Positions 7,153 through 16,379 of a stretch of 64,000 nucleotides of DNA are shown one piece after another (position 1 is the first letter of the stretch; each line of letters begins with the position of its first letter). A program made the translations under genes and the position numbers. The DNA comes from an uncultured Lachnospiraceae bacterium (lineage in GTDB: Bacteria > Bacillota > Clostridia > Lachnospirales > Lachnospiraceae), in contig CANSUS010000014.1 in NCBI GenBank assembly GCA_947650155.1, positions 1-64,000 of the forward strand, given 5' to 3'. The notes beneath the pieces are model-generated. The model had not been told where the DNA came from, made no database searches, and worked only from the letters and a program-made list of their open reading frames with translations.

Positions 7153-7464
7153 TATATATCCTCCGTGTTAAATGAAATCACTCTTTTATTGCTGAATCAA
7201 CCAGTTTTTCCAACTTTCCGAACAAAAAAACACTAAACATACAATATGTCCAGTGCACTTCTAAAACTCTCGGCTATTACAAGTATTCTATCACAATTAT
7301 AACTTACACCTACTGATTTATATGCACAGACATATCAGACCTACCTGCGTAACTGTGCATCCAATCGAAACACAATTACTTTTAAGTACGTCTATAATAC
7401 ATGTACATATAATTCATTGTAAAATGTAAGTTCTGCATTTCCATGTTCTCCTAAACTTTTTCAT

Positions 7465-7493
7465 AATCTACCATAGTTCTATTTATATGTCAA
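7465..7493 (-). promoter_or_regulatory. promoter toward the GNAT gene
   Basis: TTGACA and TAGATT separated by 17 bases on the reverse strand, within an otherwise gene-free stretch. It would give a leader of about 300 bases before the acetyltransferase. Confidence 0.5.
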
Positions 7494-7596
7494 GAAAATT
7501 CCAGTCCAAACAGGGTATTCACGCAGCCGCAGATTTTTGAAGCTGTTTGGAGCATGGAAAGTGATATATCATTTATGGTTTTCCTGTCGCTTTTGG

Positions 7597-7634
7597 GTAA
7601 AAAATAGCGGTAAATCTGTGATAGTTTTACCGCT
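7597..7634 (-). terminator. reverse-strand terminator in the intergenic region
   Basis: AGCGGTAAA/TTTACCGCT is a 9-bp stem followed on the reverse strand by a TATTTTTT tract. No gene ending here is visible on that strand, so it may be a remnant. Confidence 0.5.
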
Positions 7635-7858
7635 GTTTGGCCTGTTGCAATTATTTAGTTTTGGCATGGATGAATCTAAATTTTGAAAAAACATGGACAA
7701 AAAAATTCTATTTGGTAGAATATTCTACAGGAGAATTTTATGACACAATTACCATTAAATGAACACAAGTATTGTGTACCCATGTCAAAACCTAAGAAAA
7801 AATATGAAACGTATCAGTATCTATCAATATCACAAACTGGAGGAGGGATAAATATAAT

Positions 7859-9034
7859 ATGGCTTCGCTTCTTATTGCCGTAATCTATCTTGCTTTTATA
7901 AGCCTCGGTCTGCCTGACTCGCTGCTCGGCTCTGCGTGGCCCACCATGCAGACCATTTTTCATGTGCCTTCGTCGTATGCAGGTTATGTTTCCATGATGA
8001 TTTCTTTTATGACGATCATATCTGCGCTTGCAGGACCGGGGCTGATAAAAAGGTTTCAGACAAAATGGATTGTAATTGTTTCAATATTTTTGACAGTAAT
8101 AGGACTTCTGGGTTTTTCCTTTACCGCACATTATTGGATGCTTTTCCTGTTCGCTGTTCCCTACGGTTTGGGCGCCGGTTCGGTTGACGCCTCGCTCAAT
8201 CATTATGTGGCAAATCATTATTCTTCGTCGGTGATGAACTTTCTGCACTGTTTTTATGGACTCGGCGCAGTCATCAGCCCTAATCTTATGGCATTGGCGT
8301 TGAAATATGCACGCTGGAATGAGGGCTACCGTTGGACCGCATATATACAGATAGGAATCCTTTTCATTTGTATTCTTTCTCTGCCGCTTTGGAAAAACAA
8401 CGAAAAAGAGGCGCAGGAAACAGAGGAAAGTGTGGGAATCATGGAGGCATTAAAGGTTCCCGGCGTTATACATACATTGATTGCTTTCTTTTCCTACTGT
8501 GCAGGTGAGGCAACCTGTTTTTTATGGACGTCAAGTTATTTTGCAGGAACAAAGCAAGGCATGGGTGAAGAGCTTATCGCCGCATTTGGCTCGCTTATTT
8601 TTGGCGGGCTGATGCTTGGACGGCTGATCTCCGGCTTTATATCCAACCGGCTCGGAGACCGTTTGCTGATACGCATCGGAATTGCATTAGAGTTTGCAGG
8701 GATTTTGTGTATTGCCCTGCCGGTGAAGGGCTATATACTTGCCGCCGCCGGATTTTTGATTGCCGGTACGGGCATGGGGCCGGTTTATCCGGCAATCCAG
8801 CACATGGCTCCTGACAATTTTGGGAAAAAATACAGTGCGGCAGTAATTGGGCTTCAAATGGCTTCCGCTTATCTTGGCAGTACTTTTATGCCAATGGTGT
8901 TCGGCAAGCTCCAACAGGCAGTCGGCATCTGGATCATGCCGCTGTACTTGACCTTGTTTGCTTTCCTGAACATTGCTTTCTTGGAATTTGCGTATCAAAA
9001 AATCAGAAGAAAAGGTGGTGAAAATCATGCCTAA
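7859..9034 (+). CDS. MFS transporter (sugar/FucP-like permease)
   Basis: A 391-residue integral membrane protein of about 12 helices from the major facilitator superfamily. It opens with SLGLPDSLLGSAWPTM and has a conserved G-R-L-I-S-G loop (GGLMLGRLISGFISNRLGDR) between helices 7 and 8, as seen in the FucP/YbjJ-like branch. It should exchange a small solute, possibly a sugar, across the membrane; the substrate is unknown. GGAGGAGGG lies about 10 bases before the ATG. It stands alone and ends convergently with the ABC permease gene. Confidence 0.85.
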   Translation: MASLLIAVIYLAFISLGLPDSLLGSAWPTMQTIFHVPSSYAGYVSMMISFMTIISALAGPGLIKRFQTKWIVIVSIFLTVIGLLGFSFTAHYWMLFLFAVPYGLGAGSVDASLNHYVANHYSSSVMNFLHCFYGLGAVISPNLMALALKYARWNEGYRWTAYIQIGILFICILSLPLWKNNEKEAQETEESVGIMEALKVPGVIHTLIAFFSYCAGEATCFLWTSSYFAGTKQGMGEELIAAFGSLIFGGLMLGRLISGFISNRLGDRLLIRIGIALEFAGILCIALPVKGYILAAAGFLIAGTGMGPVYPAIQHMAPDNFGKKYSAAVIGLQMASAYLGSTFMPMVFGKLQQAVGIWIMPLYLTLFAFLNIAFLEFAYQKIRRKGGENHA

Positions 9035-9090
9035 ATCATCAAGGGCAGGCAGGGGAGGGACAGAGTCTTCCGTTTATCTACAAAATATTT

Positions 9091-11571
9091 TTAGTCTATC
9101 GCCGTAACCGAATCGACAATATTCATTCTGGCAATAACCCGCAGCGGAACGGCTGTTGCAAGCAGGCATACAACAATGGAAATGACCGCAGCTTCTATAA
9201 TGGAAAGGTATGGGACGGCAGTAAACTGCAAAGTATCCGTTGCAGCGGCATGAATAAATATGGTGCAGATATATCCCAATATTCCGCCAATAATAGATGC
9301 GATAATACCGTAATAAGCGCCTTCCCATAAGAAGGTTTTGTAAAGACTTCCTGTACTCATGCCTATTGCACGCTGCATACCGATTTCGGAGACGCGGGTA
9401 TGGATATTACTGTAAACAGTATTGATAATGTTCAATATTCCGATCAGTCCGATAAATAGAATCAGTCCAAGGCAGAGCATATGAATCTGATCAAAACTTT
9501 CTGCAAGCTGGGAGTCAGTCTGCTTGTAAGAAAGCCAGTGACTGCCGGGATTTTTATCGCACCAGGCGTTTAACCATGTTTCAAACTGAGCGGTATTGGC
9601 ATTGGGAGTGAGAATGGGATAAATCTCCAAATAGGCGTTTTCACCTGTTAATAAATGATATAGCTCTTCATTTACGATGATTTCCACACCATTAATATAG
9701 TCCATGTTGTTGACCGTAACGGTTGTATTTGTAATGCCGGCAACACGCAGCTTTTGTCCGTTCACTGTTATCATATCGTTATACTTAAGATTGGTAGTGT
9801 CTACTGTCTGCCCATCATAGGAAAACGGAATCGGATTTCTTACAATACATGCGTCGCCGGATATCAGATCGTCGATATCTTGTTTGGATAGTCCGTCCGC
9901 AAAAGAAGTCAGACGGGTATCGTCTATGCCTGCAATATGAAATGCTTCCCAGGACTGTAAAGTAAAATTGAGATCGATCGGAATATTACCGTTTTCATCC
10001 CGCGTATAGGTTGACAATTTGGTTGTTGGCAGATCTTCTACCGCTTCATTTTCGCGGATTTCTTCTACGCTTTGCGGGGTGATTCCGATGGTTTCATTTG
10101 TAACGGAATAATCTCCTGTATGTTGATTTTTTATATCGCTGCTTGTGTCGAGGAGCGCGGTAAAACTCTGCAGGGCGACAAATACTGTAATACTCATAAT
10201 TAAAGAGAGGATCGTAATAGCTGTTCTGCCGCGTCCGCGTTTTAAATTCAATCTTGCAAAGTAAGCTTCAAAATGACGGATCTTTTTTCTTTTCCTGCTG
10301 ATGCGTTTGACTTTTATATTTTGCCCGGACATTGCAATAACCGGGGAAACATGGGAGGCGTACCGGGCTGCCGGAAAAGCCGCCAATATTGCAAATAATA
10401 AAGTGATGATAACGCTGATCAAATAAAAGATTCCATTACCGGAGTCTGTCTGCCGGATGGCAGTATGAAGCTTGGCAGTACTGTCCGCCATAAACAGTTC
10501 GGGATTGAGCATACCGGTTGCCGCTGTTAAAATTCCTTTTGCAGACAATATACCGATCACCAGACCGACTGGAATGCCTATGCCGCATAATATTAAAAGC
10601 TTTATGGAAACAAGACGGTAAATCTGTCCCCGTTCCCCTCCTATTGCACGCAGCGTTCCGTATTCCTTGATATGTTTTGTAATATCTATTTTCAGAATAT
10701 TATAAATGACCAGTCCTGCTGCAAGCAAAACGAGCGCGCCAACTATAACGCAGGCGAGCGTCATAAAAGAAAATCCTTTGTCTGTATCGGATGTTCCTGA
10801 TTCTTTGTAAGAAATTCCGAGAGCGTCTAACAGAATCCAGTTATACTGTATATTGGATTCCTCCAGATTAAGTGTATCTGCCAGCTCATTTACAATGGAT
10901 TGAAACTGCCTCGTATCTTTTGTTTTGAAATCGGTAGAATAAAGAAGATAATCTTCCGGCAGCAGCAAGGAAGCGCTGCCTTCGCCAAGTACAGCTTCCA
11001 AGGTTCCTGTAGAGTAACCGATATAGTTGCTTTCCAGTATACCGCAGACAGTAAATTCAGAAGTATATTCAAATGCCGGTATTGATCCGTTCATAAGAGA
11101 AATAGATGCCTGCAGGGTGATCGTGTCGCCAACATGGATTTTTTGATCAAAATATGGTAAAGCATTTTCCGGCAGGGCGATTTCCAGCGGGGCGGTTGGA
11201 AGCCGCCCTTCTTTTAAGCGGTTAACTGCAGGATAGGCGTTTAGCGCGTCTCCCAGATATTCCCGGGCAAAAAGGGTCAGACCGCTGTTGCCAAGTTTTA
11301 TGCATCCGACAGTAATCATACTGCCTGCGTCTGTAAGACGAGGGTCGTTTTCTAACAGGTTTTTTTGCTCATAGGAAAGCTGATGGAAGGTAGCATAGCG
11401 GTCACCGTTGAGAGAGGCGGCCTGCTCCATTCTCATTGTCTGTAAAATGCCGAGAGAGCCGCCGATTGCAGTTGTCATGATACTGGAAAGAATTACGGCA
11501 GTCAAAATGAGCGATGCCATAATTTTTTGCTTTCTTAATTCTTTGACGGCAAGGGATAAATAGGATTTCAT
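9091..11571 (-). CDS. ABC transporter permease, FtsX/MacB family
   Basis: An 826-residue permease with two FtsX-type units. Each has helices and an extracellular domain: residues about 1-60 and 265-400 form the first, 430-500 and 690-826 the second. It contains IKEYGTLRAIGG and VSEIGMQRAIGM, the cytoplasmic coupling segments of this family. It overlaps the upstream ATPase gene by 4 bases (ATGA), so the two are translationally coupled. Such pairs usually export peptides, lipids or antibiotics, or act in resistance modules with a two-component system. Confidence 0.92.
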   Translation of the reverse strand: MKSYLSLAVKELRKQKIMASLILTAVILSSIMTTAIGGSLGILQTMRMEQAASLNGDRYATFHQLSYEQKNLLENDPRLTDAGSMITVGCIKLGNSGLTLFAREYLGDALNAYPAVNRLKEGRLPTAPLEIALPENALPYFDQKIHVGDTITLQASISLMNGSIPAFEYTSEFTVCGILESNYIGYSTGTLEAVLGEGSASLLLPEDYLLYSTDFKTKDTRQFQSIVNELADTLNLEESNIQYNWILLDALGISYKESGTSDTDKGFSFMTLACVIVGALVLLAAGLVIYNILKIDITKHIKEYGTLRAIGGERGQIYRLVSIKLLILCGIGIPVGLVIGILSAKGILTAATGMLNPELFMADSTAKLHTAIRQTDSGNGIFYLISVIITLLFAILAAFPAARYASHVSPVIAMSGQNIKVKRISRKRKKIRHFEAYFARLNLKRGRGRTAITILSLIMSITVFVALQSFTALLDTSSDIKNQHTGDYSVTNETIGITPQSVEEIRENEAVEDLPTTKLSTYTRDENGNIPIDLNFTLQSWEAFHIAGIDDTRLTSFADGLSKQDIDDLISGDACIVRNPIPFSYDGQTVDTTNLKYNDMITVNGQKLRVAGITNTTVTVNNMDYINGVEIIVNEELYHLLTGENAYLEIYPILTPNANTAQFETWLNAWCDKNPGSHWLSYKQTDSQLAESFDQIHMLCLGLILFIGLIGILNIINTVYSNIHTRVSEIGMQRAIGMSTGSLYKTFLWEGAYYGIIASIIGGILGYICTIFIHAAATDTLQFTAVPYLSIIEAAVISIVVCLLATAVPLRVIARMNIVDSVTAID

Positions 11572-12242
11572 GATGCAGTCACCTCCGAAAGTTCTCCGTC
11601 GATTATGGTAAAGCGACGTTCTGCCATTTGGGCGATACGCGGATCATGGGTAATGATCACGAGTGTTTTTTTCATCTTTTCCCGAATATTACAAAGCATG
11701 TTCATGACTTCTCCGCCGCTTTTGCTGTCCAGATTTCCGGTAGGCTCGTCGGCAAAGATAATATCCGGTTTGGCAATTAATGCCCGGGCAATGGCTGTCC
11801 GTTGCTGCTGCCCGCCGGAAAGTTCGTGGGGTAAATGGGAAAGCCGGTTTTTTAATCCAAGCAGGGAAGCCAGTTCCTGCAAATATGCTTCGTCAGCCTG
11901 TTTTTTATCCAAAAGCATCGGCATAACGATATTTTCATAGGCAGTCAGGACAGGAAGCAGATTAAACTGTTGAAATATAAATCCGATTTTCCGGCGGCGA
12001 AAAGCGGACAAATCTTTATCGCTGCCGTGATGAATATCCGTGCTGCCGTAAAGTACGCTGCCGGAAGTGGGAGTATCTAATCCACTGATAATGTGCAGCA
12101 GAGTACTTTTTCCGCTGCCGCTGGGTCCCATGATGGAGATAAAATCTCCTTCCTGTATTGTCATGGATGCCAGGTTTAAAGCGACAACCTGATTTTCATT
12201 TGCACCGTAGATTTTTGAAATGTCTTTTACTCTGATTTCCAT
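11568..12242 (-). CDS. ABC transporter ATP-binding protein, LolD/MacB type
   Basis: A 224-residue ATPase with Walker A GPSGSGKST, Q-loop region FIFQQFNLLPVLTAYENI, signature LSGGQQQR, Walker B PDIIFADEPTGNLDS and the switch histidine in VIITHDPR. The NLDSKSG ending of Walker B is characteristic of the MacB/LolD group that pairs with FtsX-type permeases. It precedes and overlaps its permease gene. A GGAGG site lies before the ATG. It is probably co-transcribed with the truncated kinase gene upstream. Confidence 0.95.
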   Translation of the reverse strand: MEIRVKDISKIYGANENQVVALNLASMTIQEGDFISIMGPSGSGKSTLLHIISGLDTPTSGSVLYGSTDIHHGSDKDLSAFRRRKIGFIFQQFNLLPVLTAYENIVMPMLLDKKQADEAYLQELASLLGLKNRLSHLPHELSGGQQQRTAIARALIAKPDIIFADEPTGNLDSKSGGEVMNMLCNIREKMKKTLVIITHDPRIAQMAERRFTIIDGELSEVTAS

Positions 12243-12343
12243 AAATAAAAATCCTCCTTATAGGTTGATGAGAAGAAGTATAGACGGCAAATCTCAAAAA
12301 TCTCTCAAGGTTTTAACATGCGTTTATAAAAATCAAGACTTGT

Positions 12344-13315
12344 TTACCGGATGTGCAATACCGCCGAAACAACCGCCCCTTTCGGAAGATTACCAATCGT
12401 TATGCCGCCTCCATGTCTGGCGGAAAGAAGATGACAGGTATAGAGTCCGATGCCGAAATGGTCATAGTCTTCATTGCCTTTTTTAAACGGCTGAATCCCG
12501 TTTTTTAATAGGGTGTCCGGGAAACCGCATCCGTCATCCGTTACCGTTAAATGAAAGAATGCGTCGTCGACAAAGCAGGAAACAGAAATGTGCTGTTTGG
12601 CAAAACGAAGCGCATTTGACAGAAGATTTTCCATGATTTGGAATAAGATGGATCTGTCTATTAAGACAGAATGCGGACAGGGAGCGGCATCCAATTGTAT
12701 TTGAACACAGCTGTTAAGAGCTGCCAAATGCACTATATTTTTCAGTTCGGCAGCCAGAGTATTCCAATCCGCCTTTTCCCGGACGAGAGGCGTCTCCTCT
12801 AATTTTTGAATGCTGCTCATGGTTTCTATATAACGTTCAATTCTGTTGGTATAGTTTTCCATAAGAGCCAAATGTCCGGTAAGCTGTTCTCTTTCCGATA
12901 TAGTATTATCCAAACTTTTTTGGGCTAATTTTATGGAGCCTTTTAAAACAGTAACCGGATTTCTCAAATTATGGGAAAAGGCGGCATTCAGCCGTTTTCG
13001 TTCCTCAGTCTGCCTCCATAATTCGCGATTGTTATTCAGCAATGTTTTCCGCATGGTTTCAAAGGCAGTACAAAGCATACCTAATTCATCCTGCGACTTT
13101 GCTTCGATCTGAAAGTCAAGATCGTTATCTATAATGCGGGAAGCTGCGCCTGCAAGTGTCTTCAAAGGTCCTTTTAATTTCAGATTATAAAACATGGAAG
13201 CAGTGAAAAGCAGTGCCAGTATACAGATTAAAACAGGGAGTATGATCTGAAAGACAGATACGATTTCAGCAATTCTGACAGCTTTTTTTGATACTTCCGG
13301 CGTTTTTCTGATCCG
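12344..13315 (-). pseudogene. N-terminally truncated sensor histidine kinase
   Basis: From the first ATG (13195) the frame gives 283 residues: a HAMP-like linker, HisKA with FSHNLRNPVTVLKG (phospho-accepting His) and HATPase_c with LLSNALRFA, DDGCGFPD and FGIGLYTCHLL. The catalytic core is therefore intact. Upstream, the frame remains open to 13315 and encodes a clear transmembrane segment (FQIILPVLICILALLFTAS), then hits two stops. The first membrane helix, the extracellular sensor and any start codon are missing, and no response regulator gene is found nearby. An internal start at 13195 could still make a soluble kinase. It lies upstream of the ABC genes, where such kinases usually control the transporter. 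Confidence 0.7.
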
Positions 13316-13521
13316 TTACTATTTATTATTTTATAGAAATCTCAATTATTTCTCAACTTATACTAAAATGATAATGAAATATCAGATCAAAAACAGATTT
13401 CAATAAGAAAGCATGATTATGGAATGTAAATTACAAAGGGATAACATAATTTAGTAAATCGTAAGCAACGAAATATAATAATGTGGTATAGTAATATTGG
13501 ATGGATATTGTTAATTTTCAA

Positions 13522-13547
13522 TGTCCGCTGAGGCGGACAGACGGGAG
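13522..13547 (+). promoter_or_regulatory. leader hairpin directly ahead of the capA-like ribosome site
   Basis: GTCCGC-TGAG-GCGGAC followed at once by AGACGGGAG and the ATG at 13553. This is a canonical member of the covarying hairpin family in this window. A possible extended -10 element (TGGTATAGT, to 13492) lies about 30 bases upstream. Confidence 0.6.
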
Positions 13548-13552
13548 TCAAA

Positions 13553-14872
13553 ATGAAAAAAGAAAAATTAAAATATCAAAGAAATATCTTATTTTTTGTT
13601 TTTGCTTCAGGCTTTCTGCTTACAGCCTGCGGGGAGTCGGACGAAGCCGGCAGTGCTGCGAAACCGCAGGTGAAGATATTCGTGGAAACGGAAACAAATA
13701 GTACAGAAAATTCAGATACTGCAACAATAGATGAAAAGACGGAGGCTGCAGGTGAAAGTATTGAAGAAACAGATACGGGGGAGTCTTTCAGAGAAGAGCC
13801 GGAAATCACTCTGCTTATGACCGGCGACATTCTCCTTCATACTCCGGTAGCGGAAAGCGGTCTGCAGGAAGATGGAAACTATAATTTTTCAGCCGTTTTT
13901 GCCCATACGAAAGAGCAGATTGAGTCGGCAGATCTGGCAATTGTGAATCAGGAGGTCATTCTGGGAGGAGCAGAGCTTGGCATTTCGGGATATCCGGCTT
14001 TTAACGCACCGTTTGAATTGGGAGACGCTTTGGCGGATACCGGGTTTGACGTGATTCTCCATGCTACAAATCATGCGTTGGATAAAGGCGCAAAGGGAAT
14101 TACCAACTGTCTTGGGTTTTGGGAGGAAAGCCATCCGGAGCTGGCAGTCCTTGGCATACATGACAGCGCGCAGGATCAGGAAGAGATTTATATCTATGAA
14201 AAGGATGGTATGAAAATAGCGGTTTTAAATTATACCTACGGGACCAATGGGATTTCGATGCCGGATGGCATGGAGTATGCCGTGGATATGCTGGAAAAGG
14301 AGCGAATCGAAGAGGACTTGCAGCGTGCGGATGAGCTGGCGGATTTTACGGTCGTATGCCCGCATTGGGGGACGGAATACCGGCTGACGCAGGATGCATA
14401 TCAGGAACAGATGGCACGGTTTTTTTGGGAAAACGGAGCGGATCTGGTACTTGGCACGCATCCGCATGTGATAGAGCCGGTTGTCTGGCTGGGAGAAAAC
14501 GGATCAGAAATTTGTGATTTGGAGGAGCAGGACGGGGTTTTGACAGGGACCGATACAGGAGATGGCATGCTGGTCTATTATTCACTGGGAAATTTTGTAA
14601 ACTGGACGTCAGGAACGGGAGACGGAGTAGCAGACCGCATGGTAGGCGGCATGGCAAGGATCACGCTGGGGAGGAATGAGAAGGGGAAGGTTTATATAAA
14701 GCAATATGGGATTGAGCCGGTTATTTGCCATGTGGAGGAAGGAATCAATGGAGTGACTGTGTATCCGGCAGCGGAATACACGGAAGAGCTGGCAGGAAAA
14801 AATGCGATCAGACTGCAGGATGGAAATTTTTCTTTACAATATTGCAAAGAATTGTTAGAACAGGTATGGTAA
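13553..14872 (+). CDS. CapA-family lipoprotein (poly-gamma-glutamate/capsule synthesis-like)
   Basis: A 439-residue lipoprotein with lipobox LLTAC (Cys near residue 25), an acidic linker, and a PGA_cap/metallophosphatase-like domain at residues about 80-400. Family landmarks are LLMTGDILLH, ATNHALDKG, VVCPHWGTEY and LGTHPHVIEPV, which carry the metal-ligand-like Asp, Asn and His residues. Proteins of this family are linked to capsule or poly-glutamate handling and to surface phosphoesterase activity, but a single copy without capB/capC does not imply a capsule. The start is fixed by the GGGAG site behind the hairpin leader. It is the first gene before the oxidoreductase operon, 38 bases away. 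Confidence 0.85.
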   Translation: MKKEKLKYQRNILFFVFASGFLLTACGESDEAGSAAKPQVKIFVETETNSTENSDTATIDEKTEAAGESIEETDTGESFREEPEITLLMTGDILLHTPVAESGLQEDGNYNFSAVFAHTKEQIESADLAIVNQEVILGGAELGISGYPAFNAPFELGDALADTGFDVILHATNHALDKGAKGITNCLGFWEESHPELAVLGIHDSAQDQEEIYIYEKDGMKIAVLNYTYGTNGISMPDGMEYAVDMLEKERIEEDLQRADELADFTVVCPHWGTEYRLTQDAYQEQMARFFWENGADLVLGTHPHVIEPVVWLGENGSEICDLEEQDGVLTGTDTGDGMLVYYSLGNFVNWTSGTGDGVADRMVGGMARITLGRNEKGKVYIKQYGIEPVICHVEEGINGVTVYPAAEYTEELAGKNAIRLQDGNFSLQYCKELLEQVW

Positions 14873-14910
14873 ATATAAGAATATCCAAACGGAAAGAATG
14901 GAGGATTAAA

Positions 14911-16359
14911 ATGTATGATGTGATTATTATCGGCGCAGGCGTTACAGGCAGCGCGATTGCAAGGGAATTATCAAAATGGCAGCTTAGGATTGCAGTTTTA
15001 GAGAAAGCTTCGGATGTATGCGAAGGTACTTCAAAAGCAAACAGCGGCATTGTTCATGGCGGATTTGACGCAAAGCCGGGCAGCCTGAAAGCAAAATTCA
15101 ATGTACTTGGCAATAAAATGATGGAAAAGCTTTCACAGGACCTGGAATTTCCTTTTAAAAGAAACGGTTCGCTGGTTCTTACTTTTGATGAGGAGGGGAA
15201 GGACAGGCTGGAGGAATTAAAAAAACAGGGAGAGGAAAACGGAGTAGAAGGCCTTTGCATTTTGAACAGAGAGCAGTTAAAACAATTGGAGCCGCATATT
15301 TCCGATGAAGCAAAAGCGGCGCTTTGTGCCCCGACAGGAGGAATTGTCTGTCCGTTTCATCTGACAATGGCGTTGGCGGAGAATGCAGCGGAAAACGGAG
15401 TGGAATTTTTCCTGAATACAAAGGTTGAAAATCTTGTGAAAACGGAAAACGGTTATAAGATAGAAACTGATAAGGGCAGTTATGAGACGAAGACAGTAGT
15501 GAATGCAGCAGGTGTTTATGCGGATGTGATTCACAATATGGTAAGCGGAAAGAAAATGAAGATTGTGGCAAGAAAAGGAGAATACTGCCTTATGGATAAG
15601 GAGGCTGGAAACTATGTTTCCCATACCATTTTTCAGCTTCCGGGCGTATATGGAAAAGGAGTGCTTGTAACACCGACTGTACACGGCAATCTTCTGGCAG
15701 GACCGACTGCAGAAGATATAGAAGATAAAGAGGGAATTGACACAACGGCGCAGGGCATGGAGACATTGCTTGCAAAGGGCGGAAAAAGTGTGGAAAATCT
15801 TCCGACAAGACAGATTATTACTTCGTTTGCAGGTCTGCGGGCCCATATGGCTGATTTCGGAGGAGAAGAGGACGATGATTTTGTGATTGGGGAAGCGGAA
15901 GATGCGCCGGGATTTTTTGATGCGGCCGGGATTGAATCGCCGGGGCTTTCCAGTGCGCCTGCGATTGGCGAATATGTGGCAGAATGGATTGCCGCCAGAC
16001 TGTCTGCAAAAGAAAAGCCGGATTTTAAAGAGAAAAGAAAAGGAATGCCCAATATGGCGGAAGCGGATGAGGAAGAAAGAAAAAGGCTGATAGCGGAAGA
16101 TCCTGCATTTGCCAATGTCATATGCCGGTGTGAGCTTGTAACAGAAGGAGAGATTTTGGCGGCGATCCGTCGGACTCTTGGCGCCACTACTTTGGACGGG
16201 ATTAAGAGAAGGACAAGGGCAGGAATGGGCCGGTGCCAGGCAGGTTTTTGTTCCCCTAAAACAGTGGAAATACTGGCAGAAGAATTGGGAAAAGACATAG
16301 GGGAGATTACAAAAACCGGAGGTGAATCAAGGCTTTTGACAGGAATGAATAAAGCGTGA
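14911..16359 (+). CDS. FAD-dependent oxidoreductase with BFD-type [2Fe-2S] domain (GlpA-like)
   Basis: 482 residues from the ATG at 14911, which follows AATGGAGG; the longer frame from 14725 lies inside capA. The N-terminus IIIGAGVTGSAIAREL is an FAD-binding Rossmann motif of the DAO family, and residues 1-370 match the glycerol-3-phosphate dehydrogenase-like group. Residues 395-455 form a bacterioferritin-associated ferredoxin-like domain with ICRCE and GRCQAGFC, four cysteines for a [2Fe-2S] cluster. It likely oxidises a 2-hydroxy acid or glycerol-3-phosphate and passes electrons to the next gene's flavoprotein. Confidence 0.88.
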   Translation: MYDVIIIGAGVTGSAIARELSKWQLRIAVLEKASDVCEGTSKANSGIVHGGFDAKPGSLKAKFNVLGNKMMEKLSQDLEFPFKRNGSLVLTFDEEGKDRLEELKKQGEENGVEGLCILNREQLKQLEPHISDEAKAALCAPTGGIVCPFHLTMALAENAAENGVEFFLNTKVENLVKTENGYKIETDKGSYETKTVVNAAGVYADVIHNMVSGKKMKIVARKGEYCLMDKEAGNYVSHTIFQLPGVYGKGVLVTPTVHGNLLAGPTAEDIEDKEGIDTTAQGMETLLAKGGKSVENLPTRQIITSFAGLRAHMADFGGEEDDDFVIGEAEDAPGFFDAAGIESPGLSSAPAIGEYVAEWIAARLSAKEKPDFKEKRKGMPNMAEADEEERKRLIAEDPAFANVICRCELVTEGEILAAIRRTLGATTLDGIKRRTRAGMGRCQAGFCSPKTVEILAEELGKDIGEITKTGGESRLLTGMNKA

Positions 16360-16379
16360 AGAGAATGGAGGAGAAAACA

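Larger units (their letters stand above)
7153..7858. other. 706-base intergenic region
   Basis: No convincing protein gene is present. The reverse strand carries a good promoter (TTGACA 7488-7493, 17-base spacer, TAGATT 7465-7470) pointing at the acetyltransferase. Behind it is a tiny 20-codon frame (7382-7444) with an AGGAG site just ahead. A reverse-strand terminator lies at 7597-7634. On the forward strand a 47-codon frame (7740-7883) with AGGAGA ahead overlaps the start of the MFS gene; it could be a leader or chance. Confidence 0.5.

Noticed and set aside
7740-7883. 47-codon frame ahead of and overlapping the MFS start
   Set aside because: An AGGAGA site is present, but the peptide resembles nothing and has no hydrophobic or charged pattern; kept only as a remark in the intergenic entry.
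13360-13376. ACTAAAATGATAA shared with the dapL inverted-repeat arm at 59888
   Set aside because: It occurs once, without its inverse partner, in AT-rich sequence upstream of a truncated gene; chance is likely.
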